A DNA stretch of 64,000 bases from Porphyromonadaceae bacterium UBA4262 (lineage in GTDB: Bacteria; Bacteroidota; Bacteroidia; Bacteroidales; Muribaculaceae). Positions within the stretch are counted from its first letter, which is position 1, and each line of letters starts with the position of its first letter. This document shows positions 17,996-25,836 of the stretch, piece by piece. Under the pieces are notes generated by a model, which had not been told where the DNA came from, searched no databases, and was given only the letters and a program-made list of their open reading frames with translations. The translations under genes were made by a program, and so were the position numbers. The DNA lies in the NCBI GenBank assembly GCA_002396085.1, contig DGWI01000008.1, positions 1 to 64,000 on the forward strand, in the 5' to 3' direction.

Positions 17996-19407
17996 ATGAA
18001 AACAATCATAAGCAAAAGTCTCCTTGTGGCAGGCCTGACCTTGTCGATGGCGCTGACTAGTTGCGACGACTATCTGAGCAATGTGCCCAAGGGGCAGAAG
18101 ATTCCTACCACGCTCGAGGACTTCTCGACCATGCTCGCCGATGAATATAACAACTGCCGCGAGGATGTGACGCAGGCTGTTATACTGCTCAACGACCGGT
18201 TTGTCTCGGCTGGTAATCTGTCCTACTATGAGTTGTGGAACGCAACTACTACTGGGACGAGAGTGCCGACCGTGTCGTGATGAATAAGAGCGACGAGACA
18301 ACCTACTACAATGGTTATGCAGGCATCTCCACTGCCAATCTCATCATCGAGAACGCACCCACAGCAACCGACGCCACCGATGCGCAGCGCAATCAGGCCA
18401 TGGCGCAAGCCAAGATTTTGAGGGCCATGAAGTATTTCACCCTCGTCAACTACTATGCCAAGACCTACAATGCTGCAACCGCGGCTAGCGATGGCGGTGT
18501 GCCACTGATCACTAGCGCCGATGTCGGAGCGGCTTACACACAGCCTTCGGTCCAAGAAATCTACGACTTTATCTTGCAAGACATCAATGAGGCACTGCCC
18601 GATCTGCCCGAGCAACCGCTCAATGTACTCTATGCAGGCAAGGGAGCTGGCGAGGCTCTCGCCGCAAGGGTCTATCTGCAGATGGGCAATTATCAGGAGG
18701 CATTGAACCATGCGGGCGAAGCGCTCAAACTGAATGACCAACTCTTTGACTGGGTGGCATTCTACAACGACAATGCTGGCGTGTTGGGTGATCCTGATGT
18801 CTATCAGAGCGTTTCTTCGCCCATGGGGCATGACTATGTCGAGAACTTTATCTTCTGCCACGGCAATAACTCCTATGCCGGAAGCGACTTGCAGATGCGC
18901 GAAGACCGTGGCGGCCGCTTTGAGCAGGGCGATGCTCACTTCATGAGCCGATGGAAAATCCGCACCTCGGCAGGTAGCACCTATTACAATCCTAACTTGA
19001 CAGGTTATTTCAACCGTGGCGGCTTGACCACTACCGAGGTCTATCTCATTCAGGCCGAGTGCCTGGCACGCACAGGCAACGTGGCCGGTGCCATGCAGGT
19101 GCTCAACAAGGTGCGCCACAAGCGCATCCTGCCAGAATATTATCAAGACTTGAGTGCGGCTAATGCCGATGAGGCAATTGATCTCATCATCAAGACCAAG
19201 GGTGATGCGCTGGTGCAGACGATTGTGCCATTCTGCGACATCCGTCGACTCAATCTGGAGGCTAACCATGCACGCACGCTGACCAAGGTCGAGGATGGCA
19301 AATCCTACTCGCTGGCACCGACAAGCCACATGTGGGTCATGCCATTCCCGCAGGGAGCAGTAGAGAACGCCGGAAACGGTACCGTAACACAAAATGTCGA
19401 AAAATGA
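17996..19407 (+). pseudogene. SusD/RagB-like lipoprotein, frameshifted near 18237
   Basis: The N-terminal part starts at 17996 (MKTIISKSLLVAGL ... LTSCDDYL, a lipobox) and reads in one frame to about 18238. The rest, with clear SusD features (NGYAGISTANLIIENAP, AKILRAMKYFTLVNYYAKTY, the late YLIQAECLARTGN helix), continues in another frame to 19407. Adding one base in the GG run of TGTGGAACGC would join them as ...LWERNYYW..., giving about 470 residues, a normal SusD size. It is either a one-base deletion or a sequencing error; no programmed slippery site was seen. If intact, it would be the surface lid of the SusC-like channel. Confidence 0.85.
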
Positions 19408-19427
19408 CAAATTTCATAACAAGCACT

Positions 19428-20612
19428 ATGAAGAAGATTTTTTTTGCACTGATTATGACGTGCCTCTTGGCATGTAACGTGGATGCACGGCAATATGAAG
19501 TCAATGGACAAATCGAAGGTCTGGAAGACGGTACGGTACTCGAACTCGTGCCCATGAGTCACGATGGTGACGAAGCCATAGCGCAGGCTACCGTCACGGG
19601 AGGGAAGTTTGCCTTCAAGGGTCAGGTGGGCGAGCAGTTGCCCTATCCCATGTGCGTCATTCTCATGGTCAAGGACTCCTACGGCTCTGAGAGCCTGATG
19701 CTTGAACCCGGCACAGTCAACATCACGGGAAAGGTCGACAAGGGGCAGCCCGATGAGAATGGCAAATGTTCCTACACCTGGAACGTCAAGGTCAATGGTG
19801 GAGCGGAAAACGCTAAACTCAGTGGCTATAAGGCCAAGCGTGCCGCACTCGACAAGCAGTTCAGTGACTACCACACACAGTATGCCCAGGTGCTGAAGGC
19901 ACTGAACGAGGCCCGCGAAGCCAAGGATCAGGCGCGCATCGACCAAATCCTGCAGTCGGACGACTACAAGGCATTTGACAAGGCCGAGAAAGATTTCTTT
20001 GCCACAGTCGAGAGCACCTACAAGGGCATACTCAACGAGAACCGCGACTCCTACTGGGGCCCGATGATGGCCATCTATCTGTGGACCTATTTCACCAACA
20101 GTGACAAGGCGCTCTACGACACCTTGTCGCCCGAGGCTCAGCAGAGTTGGTATGGCAAGCGCATGCTTGACGAAATCCAGCCCGCAGGTGGGGTGGGCGA
20201 GCAGGCCAAGGAGTTTGCTGTCAAGGGCGATGATGGCAAGCAATTGGGGCTGGCCGACTTGGCCCGTGGTAAGAAGGTGCTGCTCGTCGACTTCTGGGCA
20301 TCGTGGTGCAAGCCTTGCCGCAACGAGATTCCCAATGTCAAGAAGCAATACGAACTCTACAAGGACAAAGGATTTGAGGTAGTGAGCATCAGCATCGACA
20401 GCAACGAGAAGGCTTGGCGCAAGGCTCTGGAGCAAGAGCAACTGCAGTGGCCCAATTTCTTGGACCGCATGGGAGCAGCCAATGTCTACAAGGTGAAGTC
20501 GATACCTGCAATGTTCCTCATCGATGCCACTAACTTGTCGGTCATCGCATCGGGCGAGGATGCCCGTGGCGAGGCTCTGGCTACCAAACTTGCCGAACTC
20601 TTTGCCAAGTGA
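19428..20612 (+). CDS. TlpA-like thioredoxin-fold lipoprotein with DUF4369-type N-domain
   Basis: A 394-residue protein starting at MKKIFFALIMTCLLAC, a likely lipoprotein signal (LLAC). An alternative ATG at 19404 overlaps the SusD stop. The N-terminal beta domain (about 20-130; VNGQIEGLEDGTVLELVPM) fits DUF4369, a helical middle follows, and the C-terminal TlpA/AhpC-like thioredoxin domain (about 255-394) carries the redox pair Cys294-Cys297 in WCKPC and the cis-proline region SIPAMFLID. It probably works as a periplasmic disulfide reductase. It closes the SusC/SusD cassette and is followed by a terminator, then cysteine desulfidase, DsbD and TrxB. Confidence 0.9.
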   Translation: MKKIFFALIMTCLLACNVDARQYEVNGQIEGLEDGTVLELVPMSHDGDEAIAQATVTGGKFAFKGQVGEQLPYPMCVILMVKDSYGSESLMLEPGTVNITGKVDKGQPDENGKCSYTWNVKVNGGAENAKLSGYKAKRAALDKQFSDYHTQYAQVLKALNEAREAKDQARIDQILQSDDYKAFDKAEKDFFATVESTYKGILNENRDSYWGPMMAIYLWTYFTNSDKALYDTLSPEAQQSWYGKRMLDEIQPAGGVGEQAKEFAVKGDDGKQLGLADLARGKKVLLVDFWASWCKPCRNEIPNVKKQYELYKDKGFEVVSISIDSNEKAWRKALEQEQLQWPNFLDRMGAANVYKVKSIPAMFLIDATNLSVIASGEDARGEALATKLAELFAK

Positions 20613-20646
20613 TAGAAACAGAATCAAATCATACGCTCTTTGCTTG

Positions 20647-20684
20647 CATTCCCGCTACCCGATGGTGGCGGGAATGTTTGTTTG
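20647..20684 (+). terminator. Terminator after the TlpA-like gene
   Basis: CATTCCCGC (20647-20655) pairs with GCGGGAATG (20668-20676), followed by TTTGTTTGT. Confidence 0.75.
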
Positions 20685-20801
20685 TAACAAATTGAATTTT
20701 TTTGTGGCAAATGTGTACCCCAAAGGCCGCTTTGACAGTATTAAGGTTGAATCTGGAGAAAAATCTGTGCTGTAGATAATGGGTGATTGAACAAAAATCA
20801 C

Positions 20802-20809
20802 TACCTTTG
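20802..20809 (+). promoter_or_regulatory. Promoter of the cysteine desulfidase gene
   Basis: TACCTTTG matches TAnnTTTG, 35 bases before the ATG. Confidence 0.55.
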
Positions 20810-20844
20810 CGGACAGAATAACTATTTGACCGACTCTTTAGACT

Positions 20845-22155
20845 ATGTTGACAACCGAAGAACAGAAAGAAATCATAACACTCATCAAGCAGCAGGTGGT
20901 GCCGGCCATCGGATGCACCGAGCCCATGGCGGTGGCACTGTGCGTGGCCAAGGCTACAGAACTGCTCGAACAGAAACCTGAGAAAATTGAACTGCGCCTG
21001 AGCGCCAACATCCTCAAGAACGCCATGGGGGTGGGCATTCCTGGCACGGGAATGATTGGGCTGCCCATCGCAGTGGCACTGGGCGCGCTCATCGGACGAC
21101 CTGAGAAAGGGCTTGAGGTGCTGTGCGACTGCGACAAGCAGGCGGTGGAGCGCGGCAAGCAGTATATCGCCGAGGGGCGCATACACATTGGCCTGGAGGA
21201 AGAGGATCCCGACAAACTATATATCAACGTGCTGGCAACGGCCGACGGGCATACCGCCGAGGCACGCATCCGCACGCACCACACTCACTTTGTCTATCTG
21301 GCTAAGGATGGCGTGCCGCAGATGGCCGAGCAGGCTGCCTGTGACGATGCTGTTCATGCTGGTGAGGGTGATGACGCACCCGAGCTGACCCTGCGCAAGG
21401 TCTACGACTTTGCCACCGAGACCGATGTTGAGGACTTGCGTTTCATCCTTGAGGCCAAGCGCCTCAATGAGGCGGCTGCACAGAGCGGGCTGCGCGAGAA
21501 CTATGGCCACCAGTTGGGCAAGACCATGCAGTCGCCCCTGGGACGCGGCATCATGGGCGACAGCATCTTCAGCAAGGTGCTCTCGGTCACCAGTTGTGCC
21601 TGCGACGCACGCATGGCAGGAGCCATGGTGCCGGTGATGAGCAACTCAGGGTCGGGCAATCAGGGCATCTGTGCCACCATGCCCGTGGTGGTGTTTGCTG
21701 AGGAGAACCACAACACCGAGGAGGAACTCATCCGTGCGCTCATCATCTCCAATCTCACTGCCATCTACATCAAGCAGACGTTGGGTGCCCTGTCGGCATT
21801 GTGCGGCTGTGTCGTGGCATCGACCGGCAGCAGTTGCGGCATCACCTACCTCATGGGCGGAACCTACGAGCAAATCAGCTACTCGGTCAAGAATATGATT
21901 GCCAATCTCACGGGCATGATTTGCGACGGTGCCAAGCCATCGTGTGCACTCAAGCTCACCAGTGGTGTGAGCACTGCCATGCTCAGTGCCATGCTGGCCA
22001 TGCAGCACAAGTATGTCTCGTCGCAAGAGGGCATCATCGATGACGATGTAGACCAGAGCATCCACAACCTCACTGCTATTGGTAGTAAAGGCATGGATGC
22101 CACCGATCGCTTTGTGCTCGACATCATGACACATAAGACTCAGAATAATAACTAA
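20845..22155 (+). CDS. L-cysteine desulfidase family protein
   Basis: A 436-residue protein of the YhaM/UPF0597 (CdsB/CyuA) family, Fe-S-dependent enzymes that break L-cysteine into pyruvate, ammonia and sulfide. The beginning VVPAIGCTEPMAVALCVAKA is diagnostic and includes Cys24. Further conserved cysteines lie in TSCACDARMAGA, in CGCVVASTGSSCG and in ICDGAKPSCALK, likely cluster ligands. It is cytoplasmic, with no signal peptide. A serine-dehydratase-like side activity is possible. DsbD starts 14 bases after its stop, so the two probably form an operon linking cysteine breakdown with thiol redox. Confidence 0.9.
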   Translation: MLTTEEQKEIITLIKQQVVPAIGCTEPMAVALCVAKATELLEQKPEKIELRLSANILKNAMGVGIPGTGMIGLPIAVALGALIGRPEKGLEVLCDCDKQAVERGKQYIAEGRIHIGLEEEDPDKLYINVLATADGHTAEARIRTHHTHFVYLAKDGVPQMAEQAACDDAVHAGEGDDAPELTLRKVYDFATETDVEDLRFILEAKRLNEAAAQSGLRENYGHQLGKTMQSPLGRGIMGDSIFSKVLSVTSCACDARMAGAMVPVMSNSGSGNQGICATMPVVVFAEENHNTEEELIRALIISNLTAIYIKQTLGALSALCGCVVASTGSSCGITYLMGGTYEQISYSVKNMIANLTGMICDGAKPSCALKLTSGVSTAMLSAMLAMQHKYVSSQEGIIDDDVDQSIHNLTAIGSKGMDATDRFVLDIMTHKTQNNN

Positions 22156-22169
22156 TAAACCAGATTGAT

Positions 22170-24182
22170 ATGAAAACCAACAAGCCAACATTGTTCTTAC
22201 TGTTCATGCTCGTCTCGTGCATGACAGTTCTGGCACAGAACCCCGTCACCTTCAGCGTGTCGCAGAAGCGCGTGTCGCCCGAAGAGGTCGATGTCATCTT
22301 CACCGGAAAAATCGCGCCAGGATGGCATGTCTACAGCACCGGTATGCCTGCCGACGGGCCCACATCGGCAACACTCACCGCCGACAAGGCCAGTGGTGTG
22401 AAGCCCATTGGCGGCCTCAAAGCACAAGGAAAGGAAATCAGTGAGTTTGACGAAATGTTCGGCATGAAGTTGCGCTACTTTGAGAACAACGTCACCTTTG
22501 TGCAGAAGTATAAAATCACCGGTGACAAGTATGACATCAAAGGTTTCCTAGAGTATGGCGCTTGCAACGACCAGATGTGCATGCCGCCAACGTCGGTCGA
22601 GTTCAGCTACAACGGCGAGGGCATTAAGGACGCTCCAGCCGAGCAAGAGGAGGCCAAGGCCGACACCGTGGCAGCCGACACCACAGCCACCGACACCGTG
22701 CCGGCACTAGCCGCACCGCTGGCAGCGGGCGACTCCATCTTGTGGCAACCGGTGGTCAAGGAACTCAATGCCTTCGGTGGCGACCAGGCTATCAAGAGCC
22801 GTTCGCTGTGGTACATCTTTGTCATGGGCTTGCTGGGCGGACTCATCGCACTGTTCACACCCTGTGTGTGGCCCATTATCCCCATGACGGTGAGTTTCTT
22901 CCTCAAGCGGGCCAAGAAGGACAAGAAGAAGGGCATCAAGGACGCCATGACCTATGGCGCGTCAATCGTGGTTATCTATCTGGCACTGGGACTGGCCATC
23001 ACAGCCATCTTCGGACCAAGTGCACTCAATGCACTGAGCACAAATGCTGTGTTCAACCTCTTCTTCTGCGCGCTGCTCGTGGTGTTCGCGCTGAGTTTCT
23101 TCGGCTGGTTTGAACTCACACTGCCCAGCAAGTGGACCAACAAGGTCGACAACAAGGCCAACACAACCAGCGGCCTGCTCTCCATCTTCCTGATGGCGTT
23201 CACTCTGGCGCTGGTCAGTTTCTCGTGCACCGGACCCATCATCGGTTTCCTGCTGGTTGACTTTGCCACATCGGGCAACTTCTGGGGACCGGCTATCGGC
23301 ATGTTGGGCTTTGCCATCGCGTTGGCACTGCCGTTCACACTATTCGCCATCTTCCCCACATGGCTCAAGTCGGCACCCAAGTCGGGCGGATGGATGAACA
23401 TCCTCAAGGTCACACTCGGATTCATCGAGTTGGCATTTGCCCTCAAGTTCTTCTCGGTGGCCGACCTCGCCTATGGCTGGCGCCTGCTCGACCGTGAGGT
23501 GTTCCTCTGCCTGTGGATTGTCATCTTTGGCGCATTAGGCCTCTACCTCATCGGCAAACTCAAGTTCCAGAGCGACGGCACAGGTGAGGAACTCACCAAG
23601 CCCATGCCTGTCATCTGCATCATGGGCGGACTGGTGAGCATCGCCTTCGCCATCTATATGCTTCCCGGACTGTGGGGAGCACCTTGCAAGGCTGTCAGTG
23701 CCTTTGCGCCACCCATGTACACCCAGGACTTCAACCTCAACACCAAGGAGGTGCGCGCAGCCTTCACCAACTATGAGGAAGGTATGGCTGCTGCCCGCGC
23801 TCAGGGCAAGCCGGTCATCGTCGACTTCACGGGCTTCGGTTGTGTCAACTGCCGCAAGATGGAGGCCGCCGTGTGGACCGATCCTAGCGTGGCCGAGAAG
23901 TTGAACAACGACTTTGTCCTCATCTCGCTCTTCGTCGACGACAAGACCCCGCTCCCCGAGCACATCGAGGTCACCGAGGCCGACGGCACCAAGCGCACGC
24001 TGCGCACCGTGGGCGACAAGTGGAGTTACTTGCAGCGCTACAAGTTCGGCTTCAACGCACAGCCGTTCTATGTCACCCTCGACCACGAGGGCAAGCCACT
24101 GAGCCGCTCGTTCGTCTACAAGGAGGATATTCCCGACTACATGGACTTCCTCAACACAGCCCTTGCCAACTTCCGCAAATAA
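22170..24182 (+). CDS. dsbD: Protein-disulfide reductase DsbD family
   Basis: A 670-residue inner-membrane electron carrier passing reducing power from cytoplasmic thioredoxin to the periplasm. The three-part plan is visible: signal peptide; N-terminal DsbD domain (about 23-150) with a cysteine pair near 131-136 (ACNDQMC); a central CcdA-like membrane domain (about 214-510) with cysteines near 231 (FTPCVWPIIP) and 353 (SCTGPI); and a C-terminal thioredoxin domain with CVNC near 557-560. It sits between cysteine desulfidase and thioredoxin reductase and could reduce the TlpA-like lipoprotein encoded at 19428; that pairing is inference. Confidence 0.95.
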   Translation: MKTNKPTLFLLFMLVSCMTVLAQNPVTFSVSQKRVSPEEVDVIFTGKIAPGWHVYSTGMPADGPTSATLTADKASGVKPIGGLKAQGKEISEFDEMFGMKLRYFENNVTFVQKYKITGDKYDIKGFLEYGACNDQMCMPPTSVEFSYNGEGIKDAPAEQEEAKADTVAADTTATDTVPALAAPLAAGDSILWQPVVKELNAFGGDQAIKSRSLWYIFVMGLLGGLIALFTPCVWPIIPMTVSFFLKRAKKDKKKGIKDAMTYGASIVVIYLALGLAITAIFGPSALNALSTNAVFNLFFCALLVVFALSFFGWFELTLPSKWTNKVDNKANTTSGLLSIFLMAFTLALVSFSCTGPIIGFLLVDFATSGNFWGPAIGMLGFAIALALPFTLFAIFPTWLKSAPKSGGWMNILKVTLGFIELAFALKFFSVADLAYGWRLLDREVFLCLWIVIFGALGLYLIGKLKFQSDGTGEELTKPMPVICIMGGLVSIAFAIYMLPGLWGAPCKAVSAFAPPMYTQDFNLNTKEVRAAFTNYEEGMAAARAQGKPVIVDFTGFGCVNCRKMEAAVWTDPSVAEKLNNDFVLISLFVDDKTPLPEHIEVTEADGTKRTLRTVGDKWSYLQRYKFGFNAQPFYVTLDHEGKPLSRSFVYKEDIPDYMDFLNTALANFRK

Positions 24183-24240
24183 TCTAGAAGATCTAGATAG
24201 TCTAGCCCAACAACTATAAACTTTTAACCATAAACTGAAA

Positions 24241-25164
24241 ATGCAGTGCTTAATCATCGGCTCGGGCCCCGCAGGGTACACCGCAGCCATCTATACAACC
24301 CGCGCCAACATCAATAGTATCCTCGTCGAGGGACTCCAGGCTGGCGGCCAACTCACGCAGACAACCACCATCGAGAACTTCCCGGGCTTTCCCAATGGCA
24401 TCGATGGCAACGAACTGATGCAGAACATGCGTCAGCAGGCCATCAATGTCGGTGCCAACATCCGCAGTGGCGTGATCAAGAGCATCGACCTCAGCAAGCG
24501 CCCCTTCGTTGCCACGCTCGATGGCGGCGAGACCCTTGAGGCCGAGACCGTCATCGTTGCCACTGGCGCGTCGGCCAAGTATCTGGGACTTGACGATGAG
24601 AAGAAGTATGCCGGACAGGGTGTCTCGGCTTGTGCAACCTGCGACGGATTCTTCTACCGCAAGCGTGTGGTGGCTGTCGTTGGTGGTGGTGACACGGCCT
24701 GCGAGGAGGCTGTCTATCTGAGCAATCTGTGCAAGAAGGTCTATATGATTGTCCGCAAGGACTATCTGCGTGCCTCGGCTGCCATGCAGAAGCGAGTCGA
24801 GGAGCGCGAGAACATCGAGGTGCTCTACAACACCAACACCGTCGGCCTCTTTGGCGACAATGGTGTCGAGGGTGCACATCTGGTGCGATTCAAGGGCACT
24901 GACAAGGAGGAACTGTTCGACATCGACATCCACGGTTTCTTCCTCGCCATCGGCCATCGTCCCAACACCGAGTTCCTGGGTGGCCAGTTGGCACTCGACG
25001 AGAATGGCTATATTGTCACCGATCATGTGACCACAGCCACCAGTGTCGAGGGTGTCTTTGCCGCCGGCGATGTTGCCGACCCGCGTTATCGCCAGGCTGT
25101 CGCCGCCGCCGGAACCGGCTGTCGCGCCGCCCTCGATGTTGAGAAATTCCTCGCCGCCCTTTAA
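24241..25164 (+). CDS. trxB: Thioredoxin reductase
   Basis: A 307-residue flavoprotein that uses NADPH to reduce thioredoxin in the cytoplasm. The FAD site GSGPAGYTAAIY starts at residue 7, the redox pair is Cys131-Cys134 (CATCDGFFY), the NADPH site is VVGGGDTACEEAVYL, and a second FAD stretch GVFAAGDVAD lies near the end. The protein begins right at the FAD strand, slightly shorter than some homologs. It lies 58 bases after dsbD; the gap holds several CTAGA repeats (24183-24206). It supplies electrons for thioredoxin and, through DsbD, for periplasmic thiols. Confidence 0.95.
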   Translation: MQCLIIGSGPAGYTAAIYTTRANINSILVEGLQAGGQLTQTTTIENFPGFPNGIDGNELMQNMRQQAINVGANIRSGVIKSIDLSKRPFVATLDGGETLEAETVIVATGASAKYLGLDDEKKYAGQGVSACATCDGFFYRKRVVAVVGGGDTACEEAVYLSNLCKKVYMIVRKDYLRASAAMQKRVEERENIEVLYNTNTVGLFGDNGVEGAHLVRFKGTDKEELFDIDIHGFFLAIGHRPNTEFLGGQLALDENGYIVTDHVTTATSVEGVFAAGDVADPRYRQAVAAAGTGCRAALDVEKFLAAL

Positions 25165-25190
25165 AAAGCACATTGTCACCCTTCGGCGTG

Positions 25191-25211
25191 TCAAGCGACC
25201 TTGTCGCTTGA
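25191..25211. repeat. Perfect hairpin after trxB
   Basis: TCAAGCGAC-CTT-GTCGCTTGA, nine perfect base pairs with a three-base loop and no T-run. A full terminator follows 20 bases later. Confidence 0.65.
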
Positions 25212-25230
25212 TAACAACACCGCAATAAAA

Positions 25231-25266
25231 ACGACTAACGATTCAGAAATCGTTAGTCGTTTTTTG
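25231..25266 (+). terminator. Strong, probably bidirectional terminator after trxB
   Basis: ACGACTAACGATT (25231-25243) pairs perfectly with AATCGTTAGTCGT (25248-25260), with A-run before and T-run after. Confidence 0.9.
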
Positions 25267-25299
25267 TAATATGTTAGCCCCCGCCTCAAGCAGTGTACC

Positions 25300-25307
25300 T
25301 ACTTTTG
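25300..25307 (+). promoter_or_regulatory. Orphan promoter before the gene remnants
   Basis: TACTTTTG matches TAnnTTTG, about 73 bases before the truncated ORF at 25380. It appears to be the surviving promoter of a gene now lost. Confidence 0.45.
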
Positions 25308-25379
25308 CATAGAAACCAGCGACTATCAAAAACAGTAGGAGCGGGCTCATCTTGATTATTCACTTTTTAAAAGATTTCG

Positions 25380-25496
25380 ATGATGAAAAAGTTACTTTTA
25401 TTATTTGTGGCTCTTGTCGCGGGTGCGATGAGCGCCTATGCGCAGAACGAACTGCAGTGCGCCACGCTGCAGCATGGCGAAGACATGACCGTCTGA
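25380..25496 (+). pseudogene. 5' remnant of a secreted-protein gene
   Basis: A 38-codon ORF encodes a full signal peptide (MMKKLLLLFVALVAGAMSAYAQ) and only 16 further residues (NELQCATLQHGEDMTV) before TGA at 25494-25496. The short mature part resembles the beginning of larger Bacteroidales surface proteins, so I read it as the head of a gene whose body was deleted. The stop overlaps the start of the AraC remnant (TGATG). Expression is possible because a promoter remains. Confidence 0.6.
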
Positions 25497-25630
25497 TGAT
25501 GCTCAGCCAGCCCGATGCCAAGTTAACCACAGTGTCAATGGAATCAGGCTTTGCCAATGAGACTTCTTTCTTCAGAGTGTTCAAAGCCATTACTGGCCTC
25601 ACGCCCAAAGAATGGCTCGCCTCACAGTAA
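25496..25630 (+). pseudogene. 3' remnant of an AraC-family regulator
   Basis: The 44-codon frame MMLSQPDAKLTTVSMESGFA ... ends ETSFFRVFKAITGLTPKEWLASQ, the second helix-turn-helix of an AraC/XylS DNA-binding domain. The first helix-turn-helix and the sensor domain are missing. It abuts the secreted-protein head with no gap, so a deletion appears to have joined the two. It is unlikely to bind DNA alone. Confidence 0.7.
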
Positions 25631-25767
25631 CAATTTGAGGCATGTTTGGCGGGATTGCTGCACTCCACTGGCATTCGGTCGCGAGCACTTCGTGGTTTGC
25701 AACCTCGTGGTGCTCGGTGACAAGCCGAAGCCCGAAGGTGAGCGAAACCCCAAAAATTGCTATTAAG

Positions 25768-25799
25768 TTTGTGAGAATAACGATTTTGTTGTATTTTTG
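25768..25799 (+). promoter_or_regulatory. Promoter of the large secreted-protein gene
   Basis: TTTG (25768-25771), 20 bases, then TATTTTTG (25792-25799): a full Bacteroidota promoter 37 bases before the ATG. Confidence 0.75.
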
Positions 25800-25836
25800 C
25801 ACAATCGAATGGCATTATTAACTAAAATGTAATAAA

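Larger units (their letters stand above)
25165..25836. other. Decayed intergenic stretch
   Basis: These 672 bases contain two hairpins, an orphan promoter, the two gene remnants, an imperfect hairpin at 25682-25718 (CGAGCAC/GTGCTCG arms) and the promoter of the next gene. No intact gene was found. Confidence 0.6.

Noticed and set aside
18230..18245. Programmed ribosomal frameshift in SusD
   Set aside because: No X-XXY-YYZ slippery heptamer is present at the junction and SusD genes are not known to need one.
18226..19410. 394-codon minus-strand ORF opposite the SusD-like gene
   Set aside because: Shadow frame with no recognisable domain; the plus-strand translation has clear SusD features.
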